A DNA stretch of 64,000 nt from Vanrija pseudolonga. Lineage: Eukaryota; Basidiomycota; Tremellomycetes; Trichosporonales; Trichosporonaceae. Both the position numbers and the translations under genes were made by a program. Each line of letters begins with the position of its first letter. Positions within the stretch are counted from its first letter, which is position 1. Location: contig NC_085849.1 of assembly GCF_020906515.1 (NCBI RefSeq), forward strand, positions 2,170,001-2,234,000. The letters are read 5' to 3'. Below the pieces are notes generated by a model that saw only the letters and a program-made list of their open reading frames with translations, ran no database searches and was not told the origin of the DNA. Below, one piece after another: positions 42,314 to 52,288 of this stretch.

Positions 42314-44015
42314 CTACAACTTGCCCTGGAGGCGCGCAGCCTCGGTAGTAGGCCGCTGGTCCTTGCCAAAGCTAGCGCGCACCACGCCCTCCTGCTCGGT
42401 TGTGGCCACGAGATATCCCGTGTCAGTGTACAGCAGCCCGCGGACCGTGCCACGGCCTGAGGGCACATCGACCGCCACAGCCTCCATGATGTGCAGGAGC
42501 GGGCGGGTGATGTCAAAGTCGGGTGGGAGGGGGTAGTAGTGCATCGTGTGGTCGAGCGACGCCTGAGTGTGTGTGTCAGCGGCGGGCGGGAGGCGGTGGC
42601 GGCTGCGGCTGCGGCTGCCGCAAAAGCACGTACCATCATGCCGAGGCGTGGCTTGGACATGCCAGACAGGCCGACGGTGACACCTGCCGTGCCAATGAAC
42701 TGGAAGTCGGTCATGAAGCCGAAGAGCGCCTGGGGGGGTTAGCAGGGGGCGGCGAGCAAGCAGAACAACAACGCACCCGAATCGTGTTGACGTCCAGCAC
42801 CTCGTCCTTCTCGAGGAGGGGCTTGAGCCAGATGGCGCGAGATGTGCCGTACTCGCCCGACTGCTGCCTTGCGATGGCGATCTGGATGGGAGACTGGCGG
42901 CGCTCCTGGGGGTGGGGTCAGCACTTATCATTGTAATCTAGCAGCGGTAGCAGCGGCGCGGCATATGCCACCACCGCCGAGCACGCCACGCCCCACCCAC
43001 ATTGATGTAGTTCTGCACGGCGCGCGCCCTCGAACCAAGCTTCAACCCCCTAAACTCTGCGGCGCGGAGGAAGTTGGCCCACATGTCCTCCTCGACCGTG
43101 GCGTCCTTCCACGCCTTGATATCCTTGGGCCAGGGGATCTGGTATCGCTCGGCAAAGGGGCGCGGGGCGGGGCGCGCAGCGAGCGCCTCGTCGGCAGCGG
43201 CGTCGGCCATGACGTTGCGCGGGAGCGCCGAGTTGCCGGGGTGCGGCACATCGAAGCGCACGTTCTTGCTCACGGCGCCCGCGGACGCCTTGCCAAAGTC
43301 GAACTTGACCGTGCCCGTGATTGTCGGGTCGTCCTTCGCGTCCGCCTCCTTGATGTGCGCGCTGCTGTCCGCCTCGGTCGCGGGCGTCGTCACCGGCGCA
43401 AGCTTGGGCAGCGGCTTGGCCGGCGCCGAGTAGCTCGCTGTCAGGATAAAGACCGTCTTGCCCTCCTGCTGCGCGTGCACTAGGCTGCGAGGCAGGGGGC
43501 GTTAGCTGCGTTCCATCGCGTCGTCGCCTCGGTCCACGCCACTGCTCACCGAGTCGCGTACGATCCACCTGTTTGTCAGCACACAACCCACACATGTGCA
43601 CGCACCATCGCGCAGCCGCTCAACAATGTACGTGATCGGCACGGTCGAGTTTGCGCTGCAATGTTAGGATCACGCCGTGGCGTCGGATACGCACGGCAGC
43701 ATGAAGTAGCACTGCGGGTGTCAGTACATGGCACATGGCCCCATCGTCGCATCGCGCCAGCCAATGCCGCACACATAGCGACACACGCCTCGCTGCGCTC
43801 GGCGATTCCACAACACTCACATGCTGCGAGTGCAGCTCCTTGCCAACGACCGTCTTGCTCGCCGCCTGCAAGCTCTGCGCGATGACCTGGCCGCCAAACA
43901 CGCCGCGCGCGCCCGCCGGCGTCCACAGCCGCGTGCTCTTGAACGCGTCAAAGCCGTTGACGCTGTCGACGGGCTTGACGGCCAGCGTGTCGGTGATGCT
44001 GACGAGGGGTGCCAT
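42314..44015 (-). CDS. acyl-CoA thioesterase II (TesB/peroxisomal type)
   Basis: Hydrolyses acyl-CoA to free acid and CoA through a double hot-dog fold. Eight exons: 44015-43821, 43711-43695, 43655-43606, 43568-43550, 43484-43001, 42905-42777, 42729-42634, 42562-42314, giving 412 residues. GVFGGQVIAQSLQAASKTV and ELHSQHCYFMLPANSTVPITYIVERLRDGGSYATR are hallmark TesB text, and the latter is assembled from four exons, including 17- and 19-nt microexons. The C-terminal hot-dog has LFGFMTDFQFIGTA and ASLDHTMHYY, whose Asp belongs to the usual Asp-Thr/Ser-Gln catalytic set. It ends QGKL, at best a weak peroxisomal PTS1 (Gly at the first position is non-canonical). An Ala/Lys-rich insertion in exon 5 lengthens it relative to bacterial TesB. 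Introns range from 37 to 109 nt. Confidence 0.9.
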
Positions 44016-44309
44016 GGATGAGAATGTGGTTGTGAGAGAGATTGTGATGCTCGTCACCTGTCTCTAACCAAGGTGGTGGTAGACTCGGGTTGCCGCGGTT
44101 TAGACCGGCCGGCTACGCTCAGGCCGATGGTGCGGGTGCCGCGGGCGCCGACCCAGCCACTGCCAGTCACTGTATTTGACGCGCGCGTGGGGCTATCTAA
44201 TCCGGCAACCCCGTTTAGACATCAACAAGCAGCATTCAATCACGCCAAGACTTGTGTGCTGCTATGCATCTATCTATGTATATGTATGCTCTACCATGCC
44301 AGCCTGCTA

Positions 44310-45435
44310 CTACTCGATGTTGGTCCATACCTTGACCACGTCGGCGTCGTCTTCAAGCAGCTGGGCAATGCGCGCAGCAGCCTCGAAGTGGTCGTCCGTC
44401 TCGTCGACGGGCAGAGGGTCGAGCGGGAGGAACGCGAGTTCAGACGACACGAGCGCGTACGACGCGTCGTGCGGCGGCGAGGTCAGGAGGTCGGTGAGGG
44501 CGCCGAGGTCGGTCGGGGCGGTGCGGACCTGCAGGGGCGTCAGCTCATGTCCACCTCATCAGCTCACCTCCCACACCGGCTCGTCCTTGCCCTCCTCGTC
44601 CACCTCGGCCTCGCGCACGTCCTCCGCGCCGCCCTCGACGGCCGTCTCGAACAACGCGTCAAACGACGCGCCAGGCAAAGGCTGGACCCGCACCAGGCCC
44701 TTGCGCTCGAACAGGAAGCTCACGGCCGACACGCGGCCGCTGTGCGGGCATCAGCATCTCGCCAGCCCTCACAGGCCAACACCCCACCCACCCGTTCTTG
44801 TGCAGGATCTCCTTGACCCGCGACACGGTGCGCGCCGGGCTATCAGTCAAGCACTCGCTGCGGCGTCAGCTCGGCTCGGCTATGCCGCCCCAGACCCACA
44901 CCATGAACGCGCTCTGCCCGCCCGGCCCGATGGCCTCGTACACGATCGACTGGCCTGTGCCGTCGAGCGCCTTGCGGGCCTGTGACATGGCGTCAGCTCC
45001 TCGTCTCTCTACACCTCCCCTCCCCTCCCCCCACACCTACCCGCTCAAAAGCCTGCTCCACATTCGCCTTGGGCACCCCGCCGTCCTTGGCCCGCTGGAG
45101 AGCGAACGCGAGGCGCGGGTTCTGTCCGGGGTCGTGCGATGCAGGCGGCCGCAGCGCCATGTGGACAGCCTGTGCATGAGTCAGCTCTTGTCGACCCGCC
45201 GCAGACTCACAGTCATCAGCCGCGACCAGTGCTGGCCCCTCGCTGCGTCGGCCGCGCCTTTACGGTGGCGGATCTTGGACCAGCGGTTGTGGCCCGAGGC
45301 TGCTGGCGCCGAGGTGGCCAGCGCGCGCGCGAACGCCGGCCGGGGCAGCGGGAGCCTGCTGGTGCCTGCCGCGCTTGTGCCGCTCGCTGCGCTCGCTAGC
45401 GCACGCAGACACGCTCTTGTGCTTGGCCCGCTCAT
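44310..45435 (-). CDS. TACO1: TACO1/YebC-family mitochondrial translation regulator
   Basis: YebC-type protein; mitochondrial members promote translation of organellar mRNAs such as COX1. Exons 45435-45211, 45169-45041, 44979-44900, 44857-44792, 44739-44568 and 44528-44310 give 296 residues, with introns of 41, 61, 42, 52 and 39 nt. The first ~45 residues are Arg/Ser/Ala-rich without acids, a likely mitochondrial presequence. The mature protein starts SGHNRWSKIRHRKGAADAARG, the YebC signature. Then come RAKDGGVPKANVEQAFER, YEAIGPGGQSAFMVECLTDSPARTVSRVKEILHKNGG (joined over a junction), SFLFERKGLV and the end DDADVVKVWTNIE. All core elements are present. The ATG at 45435 was chosen over an upstream in-frame one because it starts the presequence-like region. 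Confidence 0.93.
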
Positions 45436-46917
45436 GGTTGTTGTTGTTGCGTTGAGAGTGTCGGAGGGGGTCGAACTTTGGGGTCGGCGCCGGTGGAGGT
45501 AGGTGTGAGTTATGCGGGGGGTGGATATAGGGCGCGGGATGTGGCACTTGACGAATTGGCGAAATGGCGCATTCGCGAGCCTGCAGACATGCAATGCTCG
45601 TCGCATCATCTGTCTCGTTAACCACGCTCTCCTCGCTCAGAACAGCTCCCCGAGTACAGCGTGTCCTTCTGAGAACATATCTACGGGATAACTACCCCCG
45701 AAACGCTGGCCAGAGCTAAAACGCCTACCCCGACGCCATGGGTGCGAGCCAACCCCGTCCCTCCTCGCCAGCAAAAGGGTACCGGCTTTCCGCTGATCTT
45801 CTAGATACACTGTAAGGGAGTCGAACCCCTGCCGCGTCGATGGCAACGACGCATGATACCGTTTCACCAACAGTGTAGTGAGGCGCGCCTCGTTTCTTGT
45901 TGGGATCGGGGCGGGGCGGGGCGGGGGGTATTTGACTTTGTCAGCCGAGGCCGGGTGGACGAGGGTGGGAGGGATGCTTCGTGGTAAGGGGCTATGGGTA
46001 CCATGGGACCGGGTCACGAGGAAGAGTAGACAGGGTTCTGGTGATTCGGGGGTATGTGGGTCCGGGAGGATGAAGGACACCAAAAAAGAAGAAGGGACGT
46101 GAACGCCAAACTGCTACACACCGTCCGTCTCAGTCCCCACGAACACTACGCCGCCCCCTCCCTCAGTCGGCGTCACAGATGATACATTACTACGCCAATT
46201 CTGCACGATTGGACAGATGTGCTGCGCACGATTGGAAAGATGTGCCCCCGAAAGGCCGACGCCCCGCCATACGCCTGCCATTTGCCGATCCGGAGACTCG
46301 CCGAAATGAAGCTGATCCACGTCGCGGCGGTGCATCAGCGCGGCGACGGACAGTGACCTCCCCCTCTGTGCGGTGACTGCAAGCCACTAACATCATCGCG
46401 CAGCCTCCCTTCCCCCGCAGAGGATAAATGCTCCCCCCTCGCTCGCCGTCGCAGCTCAGCCCCAAGCGCGAAAGTGGCAGTGTGGCGCTCTTCCTTGCAC
46501 ACCCGCACAGACCACTTGCACCGCCGTGCCCGCACAGAAGCAAGGCGACACGCGCGCCGATCCACACGCACGAGGAATGGGCGGGCACGGGGCGCGTCCG
46601 CGTGCGTGCACCTCGCCCGCTGGCCGGCCGCTGGACGCGCTCGAGCCGCGTGTTGTCGGCCATCCACACTGCGCCCCCGTCGTCTGGCTGATTCTTGCGC
46701 CCCACTCGCTCAACTTTGGGCGCGTTGCGTGGACGGGCAACGGGCCGCTCTCTCGCTGCTTGCTGCTGCTGCTGCTGCGTGCTCGCTCGCTCGCATCATC
46801 CCCCTCTCTCGACACAGCAACTCTTTTGTTCATTTCTACTTCCTCTCTCTCTCCTTTTTCTCTTTCATCACCCATCGTTGCAGTGCCCACTCTCCTTCAT
46901 CTTCACCCAGCACTACA
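45436..46917. other. intergenic region containing the tRNA gene
   Basis: 1,482 bp between the TACO1 start (minus) and the start of the secreted protein (plus). The only gene seen is the tRNA. A GGGGCGGGGCGGGGCGGGG tract lies at about 45909-45927. The 100 bp before 46918 are CT-rich (TCTCTCTCTCCTTTTTCTCTTTCATC), a likely leader. Frames between 46190 and 46890 are Arg/Ala/Ser-rich shadows of GC-rich text. Confidence 0.5.
45806..45876 (-). tRNA. tRNA-Gly(GCC)
   Basis: On the minus strand 71 nt fold as a tRNA. The 7-bp acceptor stem is ACACTGT with ACAGTGT plus discriminator A. The D arm is GTGAAACGGTATC. The anticodon stem CGTCG/CGACG closes a seven-base loop TTGCCAT with anticodon GCC. The T arm is AGGGG-TTCGACT-CCCTT. 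No intron. An oligo-T run on the minus strand about 30 nt downstream (plus AAAA at 45773-45776) can serve as the Pol III terminator. The loop and the TTCGACT T-loop are standard. Confidence 0.93.
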
Positions 46918-48007
46918 ATGATGATCCTCGCACACGGCCTCCTCTTCCTCCTCGCTGCTCCGACTACGCTGGCGTGGTACGGCGGCGGCGGCGGCGGTGG
47001 TGGTGGACAGACGTGCAGCACTGCTACCTCGCACACCTGCACTACTAGGTGGGTGGAGATTTGCCGAGTGACGCTCACCCGCCAGCACGCACACCGGCCC
47101 CGCGACCACCGTCGTGTCCACCTCGTGCGCACCGTGCACTACCACCAAGACTGAGTCGTGTGACCAGAGTGAGTGGGCAGAGTGGGTTTGTGTCTGGCCA
47201 TGCTAACGAGACCAGCGACCACGACCACGTCGTACACTACCAAGGTGAGTCGCGCGGCACGTGCACGTGTGCACGTACAGTAGGGTGCCAGAAGTTGCGG
47301 CACAACCCCCATACACTTTGGCGGTGTCGTGTACCAGGACTTTTGGGACCCTACTGTACACACAGCCGTGCGCGAGCACGTCCGCCCACACGCCCACACA
47401 CACCAGTCAGCCAACCCACTAACACACACGCACAGCACGCGACCACCACGCCCACCGTGTGGATCACCGCCCCGCCCACCATCACCAAGACGGTGACCGC
47501 GACGACGTCGTACCCGTGCATCCCGTACGCCAAGCGCACCGCCGCGGCCGTCGACGACGGCCTCACCAACGCTCAGCGCCTTGCGCGCGGCCTGCCGCCC
47601 CGTGCGCCCGCCCTCGCGCGCTGGTACGGCGGCGGCTGGGGTGGTGGTGGTGGCGGCGCGTCGTGCGTCCCCACCACTACCACTGTCGTCGACACCGTCG
47701 TCGTCACGTCGCCCATTTCGACCGTCACTTCGTGGACTTCGACCTGCGAGTTCACCTCCACGACGATGGGTAAGCCACACACACCGCTGGGCACTAGCTG
47801 ACGCCAGAAACGCCACAGCACACCCTGACCGTCACGCGCACCACGACCGACACGGTCGCTGGCACCAAGACGATCACGGAGACCACGACGCCGTGGGACG
47901 AGCACAGTGAGTTGGATGCCAACGACAGGTCAGCTCACACACCAGCCGTGACCGCCACGCACACTACGACGGGCGCGTGCTACTACGGCGCCAAGTGGAA
48001 GCGCTAA
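46918..48007 (+). CDS. secreted Thr- and Gly-rich protein, probable cell-wall or matrix protein
   Basis: Exons 46918-47048, 47086-47168, 47216-47244, 47436-47769, 47808-47906 and 47946-48007 give 245 residues. Residues 1-19 are a signal peptide (MMILAHGLLFLLAAPTTLA). The mature protein starts WYGGGGGGGGGQTCST; the same element recurs midway as RWYGGGWGGGGGGASCVP, so the protein has two Gly-rich/Cys units. Each is followed by Thr-rich text (TTTVVDTVVVTSPISTVTSWTSTC, TVTRTTTDTVAGTKTITETTTP) that could be heavily O-mannosylated. It ends CYYGAKWKR with no obvious GPI signal. A dibasic-rich stretch (AKRTAAA) in the middle could be processed. Introns are 37, 47, 191, 38 and 39 nt; the 191-nt one holds an inverted-repeat element. 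I do not recognise a named family. Confidence 0.75.
47278..47356. mobile_element. 79 bp pogo/Tc1-mariner-like MITE in an intron
   Basis: The element begins CAGTAGGGTGCCAGAAGT and, read from the other end on the opposite strand, begins CAGTAGGGTCCCAAAAGT: 16 of 18 bases identical, with weaker similarity continuing inward. It is flanked on both sides by TA (47276-47277 and 47357-47358), the target duplication expected for pogo/Tc1-mariner transposition; CAGT..ACTG ends are typical of pogo-like elements. It is too short to encode anything. It sits inside intron 3 (47245-47435) of the secreted-protein gene and explains why that intron is much longer than its siblings. The transcript can form a long hairpin here. 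Confidence 0.75.
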
Positions 48008-48105
48008 GCTGCCACCTGTTCTTGGCACGGATAACACGGGGCCGCCTGTCGCTTGCGCAGAGCGCCACCCCCCCTCCCCTCTCCAATGGACAATAGTCGT
48101 ATCTA

Positions 48106-48409
48106 GAAGAAGCGCATGTAGAAAGAGTCATTCTCCTCGCACGTGTGCTGCGTCACTGACACACACGCTGACGCTGACACCTGCGCCGCCAAGACGTCAG
48201 CGGCTAGCCCGATAGCCCGAAGAAAAGGTAGCTCACAGCGCCGCCGTTTCGGGCAGCCACGCCACACTCAGCGCCACTCCCGCCATTGCCGCCGCTAGGC
48301 TGGCGGCGGTCCCTACAATGCTCCGCGGCTAGGACGAGTCACCTGCTGGCAGTTTCGCGTTTCACTGCGCTGTTGTTCACTGCTACCAGTACTTACTCAC
48401 CGAGGACAT
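48106..48409 (-). CDS. possible small intron-containing gene
   Basis: Tentative. On the minus strand ATGTCCTCG (48409) is followed at once by a strong GTGAGT donor. After a CCTAG acceptor at about 48327, an open stretch reads SIVGTAASLAAAMAGVALSV, which looks like a single membrane helix, and ends WLPETAA before another GTGAGC donor (about 48238). A CTGAC..GCGCAG acceptor follows at 48181. Further down, a frame reading CEENDSFYMRFF ends in a stop at about 48106, but I could not join it in frame with a clean intron; splicing at 48181 instead gives a 42-residue product. Start, last exon and even existence are uncertain. Confidence 0.22.
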
Positions 48410-48967
48410 GAGTCACTCGGCGCCTCCTCGCATCCTCACCCTCGGCAGAGTGTGCAACCGAGCACAGCGACGTCGCTCACTACCTGGATTAACTAACACC
48501 TGTGCAGATTGATGAGAGCTTGTAAGCAAGTACCCCTCATTGTCCTGTACAGGGCGCACCTCGAACCAAAGCACCCACACCCTGGAGGGACGAGCCACCT
48601 TACGTTGCGCCAAAAACTGTACCCTTCTGGGGTGGGTCGTTCTGTCAGTCAGTAAGTTGCTGCCGAGCGAGCGAGGGCGCGCGCGTACAACCGGTAGTGT
48701 CGCGCATGGTTAGCCTGCGCCGCGAGGCTTGCGGGGCAGTCAGGCAGCGGCGCCGCTCTCGGCGGCGTCACGGAGAAGCCACAGCACGCCAGCACCCCCA
48801 AGTGCCAGGCCCAGCACCCGCTGAAACGCACGTACCTCGGCGGCGCGAGCGTTCTTGACCGCCGCACCCCACCCCGCAATCTGCTCTCGCCTGCTTTATG
48901 CCTCGAGCACAAGTCTGCGGGGTTCTGGATCTCTCGGTGCCGGCAGAGAGTCCAGGCATGTGTGCGA

Positions 48968-48981
48968 GGGGGGGGGGGGGG
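48968..48981 (+). repeat. homopolymer run of 14 G
   Basis: Longest mononucleotide run noticed in the window. It lies in the gene-poor stretch with no associated gene. Such runs are also prone to length errors in sequencing. Confidence 0.85.
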
Positions 48982-50569
48982 AGTGGAGTGCCGCGCGCGG
49001 CGCGGCGCGGCGTGACTTGCTCTGTGTGCAGTGTGCAGTGTGCAGCACCCACCCCACCCCGAAAGTGAATGCCAGAGCTTATCCGCATGCATGTCGCCAA
49101 CTGCACACCCAAAGTTTTCGACGTTGCGGGGTCGGCCGTCTGTCGGCGTGCCTGCTTTCCCATAAAGGTTTGTGCCTGGCCGCATTGGCGACATCGGCAT
49201 CCATCGACGCATCCCTGGGCGTGTCATGTTGGGTGGGCAGGGTGGGCCTCATGCTGCGACTGTGCGATCACAGTCGTACTGTAGTGCGGCGTATGGCGCA
49301 GCACGATGGTTCACTAATGCAGGCAGAGAGCGCAGGGAGGATCTTGATGATATCGCTCTGCTGGTCCGAACACCATCCTCTTCGGACAGTGCAGCGCCAC
49401 ACATCCCATCTACGTAAGGCTCTGTACGAGTGTAGCACTTGCACCCACACAAAAGCCCACCACGCCCACCACCGGAGGTTTGACGCGTCCCCGTCGTGCC
49501 GTGTAATGAGCGGACCATGTATCGCGTCATGGGCAGGTGATTGAGGACGCCGCGCGCCGCCGCCGCCGCCCCCGCGCGGTGGTGAATGAAGTACATAACA
49601 TAGCTCTAAACCCTGATAACAGGCTTGCGCCAAAAGGTAGGTTGACCTGCGCCGCGGCATACGACGCGTGTGGTGCCAACCTTGCTTGACTTGCTATTGA
49701 GCAAGTCGTCAGCCCCATGTACCAACTCTGTGCTGCCCAGCGTGGCTAGGAGCACGTTGAAACCGGTACGTACATTGCTCCAGTCTGCCAAGAGAAGAAA
49801 GGCAAGTCGTCTGTCGGACCAGCGGGAAGGATGCGGGACGCGTCCCGCCGCTGGATTCCCCGTGCCGCGCGTGTGAGAGCCCATGAGCCCGTGGCGCCAG
49901 AAACTACCTTGCGGAGAATTTTAACTGGGCTGGCCCTGAGACAGACATCAACGAGCAGACAGCCAGTAGCAGTCAGACAGGCTCACTGCCCAGGGACCCA
50001 TGACCAGATCGTCGGTGGCAAAGCGACTGCAACCCTCAGTCTCAGGCAAATCGGCCACAGGCACCAACAAGTCTCAGCTGTCCGTCCCCGTCTGAATGTT
50101 CATTGCGCGCGCTGATTGCCCTCCCACCCCGGCCCCATCCCGCTGGACGCCTCACCCGCTCATAACGACGCACGACGATTATGAAGGTTTTGCTGATCCG
50201 AGACTGTGGGAGTAACGCAATCGTGAAGCGCAGTGCGAGGCAGAGGCAGAGGGAGGCGGGTTGAGTCGAGCAAGACAAGAAGACGACAAGTAGTATATAC
50301 AAGGCGAGGAACAACTCCCCCCTCCCCCCCTTCCCCCCCTTCTCGTCATTCGTGTCAGCATCTCGTTGCCCCGTCGTCGTCGCTGCTATAATTTCAAGGC
50401 ACAACACCCAGCACCACCCGCGCCGCTCCCCTCGCCCTCCCCACCTCCCTCCCCCCTTACGACGACTTTCGCATCAGCGAACCCGACCTTGTCCACGCCA
50501 ACTCAGCGCGGCCACCCACCCCCGAACACCAGGCCCGTGTTCCCGCCAGCCACCAACCATCCTCCCACC

Positions 50570-52288
50570 ATGGCCACCCACGCTCCTCCTCACTCGTCTA
50601 CTGCCCCCATCGCCCAACTCTACTCTTCGTCTTTCACTTATTCTCTCAACTCGCCCGACCCAGCGTCGTTGACAACGACGCAGCGTAACAACAACAACCA
50701 GCCACAGTCGCAGCTCGCACCACCACCACCACCGCCGCCACCTTCGTCGTCCAAGGCGCCCGGTTTCAAGTCGTCTCGCCGCACCCGCGCCGTCTCGTAC
50801 GTGCCCCTGTCGCCAAACGTCGACTTTACGCTCTCGCCCCCGCTGGCGTCCTCTCCTGGTGGCTCGGCCTTGCCCCCACACACAGCCGCCTTGGTGCTTA
50901 CCTCGCCCGACCCACAGCGCCGCGTGCCTACGGCGCGTCGGTCGATCCAGTTTTCAAAGTTCGGCCAGCTCAACTGGTCGCGGCCAATCGTCCCCGACGA
51001 GCCCGTCCCCGCCGTCCCCCCGCTCCACCCGCTCCAGGCCGCCGCCGCCAAGCTCAACGGCGGCGGTGGTAGCTCGCAGCCGCCACCTCCACCCACGGTG
51101 ACCGTCTCGACCCCTACCCCGCTCGTGCAGATCGCTGCCCGCTCGCGCCCCAACCCCGCCATCGACTCGGTCATGCGCACCACCACACCGCCCCAGCAGA
51201 GCCCCACCTCGCTCAACTCGAGCGACGATGAGATGCCCGTGACGCCGCCAACGACTTCGGCGTTGCCGGCTGGCGCGGCGCCCCCAGAGATCCAGGCTAC
51301 CAAGATGTGGGCAGTCCCTCAGGGTCAAGGTCTCAGAGGCCTGGGTATCGCCGAGTTGGAAGTCCCCTCCATCATCACGACGGCGCCGCCCAACCGGCCG
51401 CTGAGCACGAGCTCGAGCGAGTCGGCGGGCTCGCTGGCCGGCGAGAGCGTGTCCACCGCCTCGTCGTCTTCGTCGACCTCGTCGCAGCCAGTGACGCCTA
51501 CAAGGCTACAGTTTGCGACCGAGTCGTTTGACAAGATGTCGTCGCCAACGTGGACGCTCGACGAGCTGCGGTCGTTCCGCGCCGCTGCCCGCGAGCTCGA
51601 CCTCGAGTCGAAGCGTCTTCGCAGACTACGTGGTCGCGAGCCGTCGCCTCCCCCGCGCAAGCTCCCGCGCAAGAAGGTGCCAACCGTCACCGACTCTGAG
51701 ATCAAGGCTTCGGCCGCCAACTCGCCACGCCGCCGCCCGGCCGTGCGCCACTCGCTCATCGTCGCGCCGACCGAGAACATCTTCTCCATCGCCGTCGCTG
51801 CGCCCGAGCCCGCGCCGGCGTCTGACGAGTCGGACGACGACGAGCCCTTCCCCCTCAAATCCTCGTTCCTCCGCCAGTCGGGCTCGCCAAACATGAATGC
51901 AGCGGCTACCCGGAGACCATTCTACGCGCAGGGCAAGGCCGCCATGTCGGCCATTGACTTCTCGCCGCGCGTCAGCTCGCCTTCGAACGGCGCGTTCCCG
52001 CCCTTCCAAAAGACGCCGCGTAACACTAGCGCCGCGGCCGTGCCCACACTCAATTCTATCGAGCCACTCAAGATTGAGAAGCGTGACAAGCGCGCCACGA
52101 TGATGCCTCCTGTCCGCGCACCACAGCAAATGATGGACGCGCCAATGCCCATGCCGACGTTCAACCACCAGCAGCAGCCTTCAGCAGACAGCATGCCGCC
52201 CTCGCCAGACCGCACTCTGAGCGTCAAGCAGTCGTCGGGCTTCCTCGGCAAGCACAAGAAGCTGAGCCGCTTCCTCGGCAAGGCATAG
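50570..52288 (+). CDS. hypothetical Ser/Pro-rich protein
   Basis: Not recognised. Single exon, 572 residues from the ATG at 50570, which has a strong CCACCATGG context; the frame is open further upstream but there it is Pro-rich leader-like text. The chain is mostly disordered, with poly-Pro (PPPPPPPPSSS), Ser runs (STSSSESAGS, SSSSSTSS) and acidic SDESDDDE. More ordered short blocks are RRSIQFSKFGQLNWSRP near 125-140 and WTLDELRSFRAAARELDLESKRLRRLRGREPSPPPRKLPRKK, a predicted basic helix in the middle. The C-terminus KQSSGFLGKHKKLSRFLGKA repeats FLGK twice. Many SP/TP sites suggest phosphorylation by proline-directed kinases. A cell-cycle or polarity regulator is conceivable, but nothing proves it. 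Confidence 0.65.
   Translation: MATHAPPHSSTAPIAQLYSSSFTYSLNSPDPASLTTTQRNNNNQPQSQLAPPPPPPPPSSSKAPGFKSSRRTRAVSYVPLSPNVDFTLSPPLASSPGGSALPPHTAALVLTSPDPQRRVPTARRSIQFSKFGQLNWSRPIVPDEPVPAVPPLHPLQAAAAKLNGGGGSSQPPPPPTVTVSTPTPLVQIAARSRPNPAIDSVMRTTTPPQQSPTSLNSSDDEMPVTPPTTSALPAGAAPPEIQATKMWAVPQGQGLRGLGIAELEVPSIITTAPPNRPLSTSSSESAGSLAGESVSTASSSSSTSSQPVTPTRLQFATESFDKMSSPTWTLDELRSFRAAARELDLESKRLRRLRGREPSPPPRKLPRKKVPTVTDSEIKASAANSPRRRPAVRHSLIVAPTENIFSIAVAAPEPAPASDESDDDEPFPLKSSFLRQSGSPNMNAAATRRPFYAQGKAAMSAIDFSPRVSSPSNGAFPPFQKTPRNTSAAAVPTLNSIEPLKIEKRDKRATMMPPVRAPQQMMDAPMPMPTFNHQQQPSADSMPPSPDRTLSVKQSSGFLGKHKKLSRFLGKA

Larger units (their letters stand above)
48008..50569. other. gene-poor stretch
   Basis: 2,562 bp between two plus-strand genes. 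A possible small minus-strand gene at about 48106-48409 is listed separately. Otherwise I see a run of 14 G at 48968-48981, a GCGCGGCGCGGCGCGGCG tract near 48995-49012, a TGTGCAG triple repeat near 49023-49044, and the 11-base word TTGCGCCAAAA at both 48605 and 49625. Just before the next gene the sequence is poly-C/CT-rich (50306-50341). No frame has convincing protein character. Confidence 0.5.

Noticed and set aside
47278-47356. microRNA-like precursor or riboswitch
   Set aside because: The TA target duplication and CAGT..ACTG ends fit a MITE much better.
48413-48613. 66-codon minus-strand frame in the gene-poor stretch
   Set aside because: No conserved features, no splice partners and poor start context.
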